A stretch of 9,057 nucleotides of DNA from NCBI GenBank assembly GCA_001689485.1, contig LUJQ01000034.1, forward strand, positions 1 through 9,057. Reading direction: 5' to 3'. The notes below the pieces were generated by a model. The model made no database searches. It was not told the DNA's origin and worked only from the letters and a program-made list of their open reading frames with translations. This DNA is from Bacteroidales bacterium M6. GTDB lineage: Bacteria; Bacteroidota; Bacteroidia; Bacteroidales; Muribaculaceae. The position numbers were made by a program, and so were the translations under genes. Positions 5,596 to 9,057 of this stretch are shown here, one piece after another (position 1 is the stretch's first letter; the number at the start of each line of letters is the position of its first letter).

Positions 5596-6341
5596 ACGAA
5601 CTTATCACCATCACACAATCGCAGACGATGAGCAGCTTGCAGATAGCCGAGCTGACTGGCAAGAAGCACCAGCACGTTCTTCGGGACATTCGCAACTTGA
5701 TTGAGCAGGGTTGCACTGAAACCAATTTTGGACTCAGTGAATATATCGACCCCACGGGCAGAACTTTACCTTGCTACCAACTCACCAAGACAGGCTGTCT
5801 TATCCTCGCAAGCGGTTACAATGCTGTACTTCGGGAGAAAATCATCAACCGTTGGATTGAACTTGAAACCGCAAACGCCAATCAGTACCAAGTTCCGACA
5901 TCGTTCCGTGAGGCTCTTTTGCTTGCAGCCGCACAGCAGGAGCAGATTGAGGAACAGCAGAAACTTCTTTTGGCGCAGGGTGAGCAGATTGCCGAAAAAG
6001 ACAAGGCTATTGCCGAACTGCATGAGCGTACAAGCTATCTCGACCAAATCCTGCAAAGCAAATCTACCGTCACGACCACGCAGATAGCTCAGGACTACGG
6101 AATGAGTGCAAAGAAGTTCAACATCGAACTTCGCAACCTCAAAATTCAGCGTAAGGTCGGCGGTCAGTGGATTCTCTACGCTCCCTACAATACAATGGGC
6201 TACGTCCACTCTGAAACATTCATACCCGACAACTCTACCACGGGCAAGGTGATAATGATTTCACGCTGGACACAAAAGGGCAGACTATTCCTCTACGAGA
6301 TACTGAAAAAGAATGGTGTTTTACCGCTAATTGAGAGATAG
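5592..6341 (+). CDS. Rha/KilAC phage antirepressor
   Basis: 249 residues with two known phage domains. Residues 13-95 form a Rha-type DNA-binding domain: SSLQIAELTGKKHQHVLRDI, then YQLTKTGCLILASGYN and the helix INRWIELE. A Gln/Glu-rich coiled coil follows (about 105-145, QQEQIEEQQKLLLAQ). Residues 150-249 form a KilAC domain, with VTTTQIAQDYGMSAKKFN as its helix-turn-helix and GYVHSETF and SRWTQKGRLFLYEIL closing it. Such proteins counter the immunity repressor or regulate phage development. Since the repressor here has no self-cleavage domain, an antirepressor is the expected route to induction. The start has a strong Shine-Dalgarno, AAAGGAG (5578-5584), at seven bases. Confidence 0.9.
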   Translation: MNELITITQSQTMSSLQIAELTGKKHQHVLRDIRNLIEQGCTETNFGLSEYIDPTGRTLPCYQLTKTGCLILASGYNAVLREKIINRWIELETANANQYQVPTSFREALLLAAAQQEQIEEQQKLLLAQGEQIAEKDKAIAELHERTSYLDQILQSKSTVTTTQIAQDYGMSAKKFNIELRNLKIQRKVGGQWILYAPYNTMGYVHSETFIPDNSTTGKVIMISRWTQKGRLFLYEILKKNGVLPLIER

Positions 6342-6343
6342 GT

Positions 6344-6565
6344 ATGGCAAAATACATTTTTCTTGAAGATTGGATTGAAGCGTTAGGAAAAGTCAAATAC
6401 AAAACGCTTAAAGCCGAGGCCGAAAGCAGCCACAGCCATGAATTTGCGATGCGCGAGATTACTTACAGCGGTTTAGAGTGGGAAATTGACAATCCAAGGC
6501 CAAACTATACCCGAGACCAACTTCTAATAGAAATCGCCAAACGCTTAAATATTGACTTGATATGA
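6344..6565 (+). CDS. small protein after the antirepressor, unknown function
   Basis: 73 residues. It begins with MAKYIFLEDWIEALGK and has an aromatic and acidic middle (ITYSGLEWEIDNPRPNY), then the helix TRDQLLIEIAKRLNI. No family is recognised. The ATG is two bases after the stop of the antirepressor gene, and its own stop overlaps the next start (ATGA), so it is within a tight operon. Confidence 0.7.
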   Translation: MAKYIFLEDWIEALGKVKYKTLKAEAESSHSHEFAMREITYSGLEWEIDNPRPNYTRDQLLIEIAKRLNIDLI

Positions 6566-6687
6566 CCTCCCTCCTAATCGCCACCTTCTGCCTCGGAGTT
6601 TGCGTAGGCATGATTTACACCTACATTGTCAGCCGAGTGATAGAAAGAAAATACAGAAAGAAAGATGAAGATAATAAAAGACCATAA
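6562..6687 (+). CDS. small single-helix membrane protein
   Basis: 41 residues: MTSLLIATFCLGVCVGMIYT forms one hydrophobic helix, followed by a very basic and charged tail (RVIERKYRKKDEDNKRP). This is the form of a single-pass inner-membrane peptide with its tail in the cytoplasm, as seen in many early phage genes, and could also be a small lysis-related protein. It overlaps the gene before by four bases and the gene after by 23 bases. Confidence 0.6.
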   Translation: MTSLLIATFCLGVCVGMIYTYIVSRVIERKYRKKDEDNKRP

Positions 6688-6826
6688 GAAGCTCGTCTAC
6701 GGAGGTCAGAAAGGACTTGACAGCCACATAGCTCGGCTCGCCAAGAGCGGCTGGGAGGTGACGAAGTCGTGGATTGACTATTGGGCGAACGGAAAGAAAG
6801 TCTACATAACAGAACTTGAAAAGTAA
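6665..6826 (+). CDS. small basic protein, unknown function
   Basis: 53 residues, starting MKIIKDHKKLVYGGQKGLDS and ending in WANGKKVYITELEK. The sequence is basic and aromatic, with two Trp close together (GWEVTKSWIDYW). No family is recognised. The start at 6665 lies within the end of the previous gene, preceded by AGAAAGAAAG, which can serve as a weak ribosome site. The 53-codon frame is open and followed five bases later by the next gene. Confidence 0.6.
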   Translation: MKIIKDHKKLVYGGQKGLDSHIARLAKSGWEVTKSWIDYWANGKKVYITELEK

Positions 6827-6831
6827 CCACA

Positions 6832-7047
6832 ATGACAACCGAACCGCCGAAAGTCACAGAGAACGGACGCTACCCGATAGGGGAGGCAGCGAGACTCCTT
6901 GGGATTGACCGCAAGACGCTGAGAGACAAGACGCAGTTGAGCGTAAGGGACGGCGGTATCGCTTTCACAATCCCCAAGGGTTCGACAAAGAAATTCTTCT
7001 CCGGGCGCGACATCCTCGCCTACTGGAGACGCAAAACGGGCTGTTAG
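6832..7047 (+). CDS. excisionase-like helix-turn-helix protein
   Basis: 71 residues. YPIGEAARLLGIDRKTLRDK (residues 14-33) is a MerR/excisionase-type helix-turn-helix, and FFSGRDILAYWRRKTG (about 55-70) is the closing helix with the 'xDIxxYW' pattern common in Bacteroidota helix-turn-helix proteins of mobile elements. It could be a recombination directionality factor or an early regulator. It is the last gene of the tight early operon that starts with the antirepressor group. Confidence 0.75.
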   Translation: MTTEPPKVTENGRYPIGEAARLLGIDRKTLRDKTQLSVRDGGIAFTIPKGSTKKFFSGRDILAYWRRKTGC

Positions 7048-7269
7048 CCCGGACAACATTCGGAGTGCGACCGCCGCAGAGCCATTGAGCCAAAGAGTCG
7101 CAGGTGTAGCACATTGACATCGCGGACTTGTATGGAGACTCCATACATTTGAAGTGAACAACCAGAACGCCGAGGATGGTGGCGCAAGTGACGGCCATCC
7201 GCTATAAGGCACAGCATAAATCACCCCTGTCATTGCCTCGGGGTGTTGAATCTAAATTTTGCAATGGGA
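7048..7269. other. non-coding stretch with palindrome and hairpins
   Basis: No believable gene is seen. The stretch holds a perfect 19-bp palindrome TGTATGGAGACTCCATACA (7129-7147), a stem GGATGG/CCATCC (7174-7179 with 7195-7200) and a stem CACCCC/GGGGTG (7222-7227 with 7240-7245) lying 25 bp before the tRNA-Asp. The first is shaped like an operator. The last could end early transcription or mark the 5' leader of the tRNA transcript. Confidence 0.5.
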
Positions 7270-7341
7270 AGCCGAGTAGCTCAATTGGTCAGAGCCGTCC
7301 TGTCAAGGGCGAAGTCGCGGGTTCGACTCCCGCTTCGGCTG
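7270..7341 (+). tRNA. tRNA-Asp(GTC), slightly short
   Basis: The acceptor stem pairs AGCCGAG (7270-7276) with TTCGGCT (7334-7340, one G-T pair). The D-arm is GCTC/GAGC, the T-arm GCGGG-TTCGACT-CCCGC, and the anticodon GTC lies at 7302-7304. The anticodon stem CGTCC/GGGCG closes a six-base loop instead of seven, and the base between the D and anticodon stems is missing, so the gene is two bases short there. No CCA is encoded. It may be functional, aberrant or decayed. Confidence 0.75.
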
Positions 7342-7358
7342 CTGATAAACCTAAAATA

Positions 7359-7580
7359 ATGTCATATATGCAAATAGACATAAAAGTCCGCATCCTCAAA
7401 TATAACCGAGAGGATGACAGCAAGGGAACAAAAGCCATCTATCAGGCTAAGATATGCGCTTTCCCGACAGATGTAGACCATCAGTTGAGGCTCCCGTTGC
7501 TTCTTGAAATTGAAGAAGCAGTAAAAGCCAAAGTCGCAGAAATCAATCAGCGTCTTTCTTCTGGGGCAGAAAAAGCATAA
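7359..7580 (+). CDS. small protein between the tRNA genes, unknown function
   Basis: 73 residues, beginning MSYMQIDIKVRILKYNREDD and then KAIYQAKICAFPTDV, with a C-terminal helix LEIEEAVKAKVAEINQRLSS. No family is recognised. The ATG at 7359 lies 18 bp after the tRNA-Asp; a longer frame back to 7176 would run through the tRNA gene and is not accepted. A second ATG at 7368 (MQIDIK) is possible. It faces a small reverse gene across 31 bp. Confidence 0.65.
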   Translation: MSYMQIDIKVRILKYNREDDSKGTKAIYQAKICAFPTDVDHQLRLPLLLEIEEAVKAKVAEINQRLSSGAEKA

Positions 7581-7611
7581 AAAAGTCAAGAAGGTCATAA
7601 GGAGTTGTGAT

Positions 7612-7740
7612 TCACATATGTCCGTCTGAAAGATACACAACGGTATTTCCGTCATCGTTCATTTCAAGACGGGTTATTACCTCTGTGTTAATCCACAGAC
7701 TTTTGCCTCCCGATGTTTCAATTGACACAAACTTACTCAT
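7612..7740 (-). CDS. very small beta-rich protein, possibly truncated
   Basis: 42 residues: MSKFVSIETSGGKSLWINTE, then an acidic turn (NDDGN) and VVYLSDGHM. The layout is like that of the reverse gene at 4979-5173: a Gly-Lys/Arg turn, a strand ending in 'NT', an acidic turn, then another strand. The TGA stop follows GHM. In-frame codons beyond it read ITTPYDLLDFF, which would match the short C-terminal helix of the longer relative, so this may be a gene cut short by a stop. It is too short for confident family assignment. Confidence 0.5.
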   Translation of the reverse strand: MSKFVSIETSGGKSLWINTEVITRLEMNDDGNTVVYLSDGHM

Positions 7741-7785
7741 ATTTCACTGATTTTATGTTTGACATCACAAATTTAGTGAATTTTA

Positions 7786-7973
7786 CGCCGGGGCGCAAGT
7801 CCCGGTTCTGGCCCCGTCCCAGCCGTGAGACCCGGGCGGATGCCATATCACGCCAAATGGCAAGATTCCTACGGGGCGCGCGGATTGGTTAGGCCCGCCG
7901 CCCATCCAATAGGTATGACCAATGAACTGTTATTTTTGTGATTGCTGGTGTCCCTGCCCGCGAGGGTCGGGAC
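7786..7973 (+). other. GC-rich structured non-coding block before tRNA-Ser
   Basis: Nested inverted repeats fill this stretch: CCGGG (7788-7792) with CCCGG (7801-7805), or alternatively CGGGGC (7789-7794) with GCCCCG (7811-7816); GGGCGG (7834-7839) with CCGCCC (7898-7903), enclosing GCCAT (7842-7846) and ATGGC (7857-7861); and a strong hairpin at 7950-7973 (GTCCC, CCC, loop GCGA, GGG, GGGAC). The part GGGGCGCAAGTCCC...GGCCCCG looks like one segment of cobalamin riboswitches, but other parts of that aptamer are not seen. No gene is visible. It may be an RNA of unknown class, or leader and processing structures of the tRNA transcript. Confidence 0.45.
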
Positions 7974-7982
7974 GCTTTCCCC

Positions 7983-8074
7983 GGAAGCGTGGGTGAGTGG
8001 CTGAAACCACCGTCCTGCTAAGACGGCAGGCCCAGGACAGGGCCTCGCGGGTTCAAATCCCGCCGCTTCCGCCA
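7983..8074 (+). tRNA. tRNA-Ser(GCT)
   Basis: The acceptor stem pairs GGAAGCG (7983-7989) with CGCTTCC (8064-8070). The D-stem is GGT/ACC, the anticodon stem CCGTC/GACGG encloses CTGCTAA with anticodon GCT at 8017-8019, a long variable arm (GGCCC...GGGCC) marks it as a serine tRNA, and the T-arm is GCGGG-TTCAAAT-CCCGC. Discriminator G at 8071 is followed by an encoded CCA (8072-8074). It reads the AGC and AGU codons. A phage-borne tRNA may support late or GC-rich genes. Confidence 0.95.
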
Positions 8075-8095
8075 AATCATCAAAACACCAACCAT

Positions 8096-8332
8096 ATGAA
8101 AGAAAACAGAAAGGACAAGGCGGTCACGTTGATGGCCGCCGCGCTTGTCTCGTTACTCTCCTTTGTGGGGCTGTACGCGCTGCTGGGGATGCCGGAGGAC
8201 GGCGACCCCGACTGGATGGGGCTGTTCATACGCTCCAAGGTAGTGGCCGTCTTCTGCCTCGGGCTTGCGGCGGTCATCCTCCGTGGCAGGCCCCAGTCGT
8301 TTGGTCTTCCCCAAAACAAGCAGGCACTATGA
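8096..8332 (+). CDS. small two-helix membrane protein
   Basis: 78 residues. After a charged start (MKENRKDKA) come two hydrophobic helices, about 10-31 (VTLMAAALVSLLSFVGLYAL) and 47-64 (VVAVFCLGLAAVIL), separated by an acidic loop (GMPEDGDPDW). The charge pattern puts both ends in the cytoplasm. No family is recognised; a holin-like or exclusion role is possible but unsupported. I chose the ATG at 8096 because the longer frame from 7997 overlaps the tRNA-Ser. The stop overlaps the next start by four bases (ATGA). Confidence 0.65.
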   Translation: MKENRKDKAVTLMAAALVSLLSFVGLYALLGMPEDGDPDWMGLFIRSKVVAVFCLGLAAVILRGRPQSFGLPQNKQAL

Positions 8333-8496
8333 TGGAGACAAGGACATGCAAGGTCTGCGGGCGGGAGCTGCCCCAGGCCGATTTCCCAATCGGGAAAGGA
8401 GGTGTTCGCATAGGCACCTGCAAGGAATGCCGCGCGGCCGCCCTGCGTCAAACGATAGCCGCCAAGCGCGCTCAGGCCACAGGGGGGGGAGGGTAA
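8329..8496 (+). CDS. zinc-ribbon protein, N-terminal part of a frameshifted gene
   Basis: 55 residues in this frame. CKVCGRELPQADFPIG and GTCKECRAAALRQ contain two CxxC pairs (residues 7-10 and 31-34), the four ligands of a zinc ribbon common in small Bacteroidota phage proteins. The frame ends at TAA 8494-8496, directly after a run of eight G (8482-8489). One base fewer in that run would join this frame to the open frame ending at 8656 and give a protein of about 108 residues. The start overlaps the previous gene's stop; a second ATG follows at once at 8332. Confidence 0.7.
   Translation: MMETRTCKVCGRELPQADFPIGKGGVRIGTCKECRAAALRQTIAAKRAQATGGGG
8482..8489 (+). other. G8 homopolymer at the frameshift point
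   Basis: Eight consecutive G, followed by AGGG and a TAA stop. A change of one base joins two frames that are both coding-like. It may be a sequencing or assembly error, a true mutation, phase variation by slipped replication, or ribosomal slippage. The sequence alone cannot separate these. Confidence 0.7.
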
Positions 8497-8656
8497 AACC
8501 GCTCCCTTTTCCGACCCCGACTTCGACGGCAAGGAACCCGGCGAGGTCATGCGCATGATGGGTCGCGCGAAGAAGTGGCTCGAAAGCCGTGGATTTGTCA
8601 TACAGCTCTCCGGCGAATATCACGAAACGAAAATCAGAAAACTCAAATTTGAATAA
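8490..8656 (+). pseudogene. C-terminal part of the zinc-ribbon gene, out of frame
   Basis: The frame shifted by one base relative to 8329-8496 reads GKTAPFSDPDFDGKEPGEVM after the G run, then GRAKKWLESRGFVIQLSG and ends KIRKLKFE at TAA 8654-8656. It has no start codon until 8549, and its N-terminal part is coding-like up to the G run. That fits one gene split by an indel or by programmed slippage, rather than two genes. Its end overlaps the next ATG by one base (TAATG), which also fits a real translated operon gene. Confidence 0.65.
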
Positions 8657-9057
8657 TGGAAAATAATACGATTAAAACCTACAAGGGTTTCAATAAGGAT
8701 ATGACTTGTCGGGGATTCCAATACGAGGTTGGCAAGGAATACGAACACCAGGGGGAAGTCAAAGCCTGCGAGTCCGGATTCCACGCCTGCGAGAACCCGT
8801 TTGATGTCCTTGGGTTTTATCCCCCTTGTGATGACGGGGGTAATCTCCGACGTTATTGCGAGGTTGAGCAGAGTGGGACACTTGACCGCTCGGAAGATGA
8901 CAAGGTCTGCTCTTCTCGGCTCCGTGTTGTCGCAGAAATCGGGCTAAACGGCCTGATTTATGCTGGTGTCCGCTTCATTTTAGACAAAGTTAGCTGGAAA
9001 GACGCTAAAGAATCCAACACGGGCAACCGCTCAGCGGCCACCAACACGGGCGACTGC
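8656..9057 (+). CDS. DUF7666-like repeat protein, runs off the window
   Basis: 134 residues visible. The N-terminal part has YKGFNKDMTCRGFQYEVGKE, then CESGFHACENPFDVLGFY (48-65) with 'GFHAC' as the hallmark, followed by DGGNLRRYCEVEQSG and RLRVVAEIG. This is the pattern of DUF7666, a domain of unknown function found in many phages. From residue 121 a 9-residue repeat begins, NTGNRSAAT then NTGDC. Such repeats run on for long stretches in related proteins and probably form a beta-helix. The start at 8656 overlaps the previous stop (TAATG). The true length and C-terminus lie beyond the window. Confidence 0.75.
   Translation, partial: MENNTIKTYKGFNKDMTCRGFQYEVGKEYEHQGEVKACESGFHACENPFDVLGFYPPCDDGGNLRRYCEVEQSGTLDRSEDDKVCSSRLRVVAEIGLNGLIYAGVRFILDKVSWKDAKESNTGNRSAATNTGDC
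9016..9057 (+). repeat. start of a 27-bp coding repeat
   Basis: AACACGGGC recurs at 9016 and 9043, the first copies of a 27-bp unit encoding NTG-x-x-SAAT. Only one full unit and the start of the second fall inside the window. Confidence 0.6.

Noticed and set aside
7176..7358. N-terminal extension of the 7359 gene
   Set aside because: It is the translation of the tRNA-Asp gene and its leader.
7612..7614. Recoding of TGA as an amino acid
   Set aside because: Several well-supported genes here (for example those ending at 736, 5595 and 6565) use TGA as a normal stop.
7869..8075. Reverse-strand open frame of 68 codons
   Set aside because: It is antisense to the tRNA-Ser; the GFEPARPCPG-like peptide is a typical false translation of tRNA genes.
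7997..8095. N-terminal extension of the membrane protein at 8096
   Set aside because: It runs through the tRNA-Ser gene; the ATG after the tRNA gives a normal charged start before the first helix.
8080..8601. Long reverse-strand open frame
   Set aside because: It is the GC-rich shadow of the forward genes, with low-complexity Ser/Pro content and no ribosome site.
1..9057. Integrase, transposase or insertion sequence
   Set aside because: No recombinase motifs, transposase frames or terminal inverted repeats of insertion-sequence type were found.

Overview
The window looks like the left end of a prophage, or a closely related integrated element, in a Bacteroidales bacterium. Three things support this. 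Promoter-like boxes of the Bacteroidota form TAnnTTTG occur at several places, two of them with a TTG exactly 20 bases upstream. The protein families (Rha/KilAC antirepressor, P63C, DUF2335, DUF7666-like) are typical of gut Bacteroidota phages. The first 29 bases are the 3' part of a reverse-strand tRNA-Gly(CCC) gene with no matching 5' half, which is what integration into a tRNA gene leaves behind. No integrase, terminase, portal or other structural gene lies in the window, so the phage assignment rests on the regulatory genes and the attachment site.

Layout. (1) 1-125: tRNA-Gly remnant (attachment core), then three GGTGAAACA repeats that could be integrase arm sites. (2) About 165-696: no believable protein gene; a good promoter is followed by about 480 GC-rich bases full of nested inverted repeats, most likely a large structured non-coding RNA of unknown family. 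(3) 736-4228, reverse strand: a lysogeny/cargo operon read from the repressor leftwards: XRE repressor, three-helix membrane protein, P63C protein, small protein, DUF2335 membrane protein, MerR-type regulator. (4) 4229-4456: divergent control region with a perfect 16-bp palindrome, two direct repeats in phase with one helical turn, a rightward -7 box and a folded leader. (5) 4457-7047, mostly forward: small early genes around a Rha/KilAC antirepressor, with one small reverse gene that has its own promoter. (6) 7048-8071: tRNA-Asp and tRNA-Ser genes set among palindromic, structured non-coding DNA and two small genes. (7) 8096-9057: GC-rich small genes, including a zinc-ribbon gene apparently broken at a run of eight G, and the start of a DUF7666-like protein that enters a 9-residue repeat at the window edge.

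How it fits together (inference): the repressor binds the palindrome at 4260-4275 and holds down the rightward early promoter. The Rha/KilAC protein is a candidate antirepressor for induction. The leftward operon is expressed in the lysogen and carries membrane proteins suited to superinfection exclusion or host conversion. The large RNA next to the attachment site, the folded leader and the structured blocks around the tRNAs are the parts least explained by known families.
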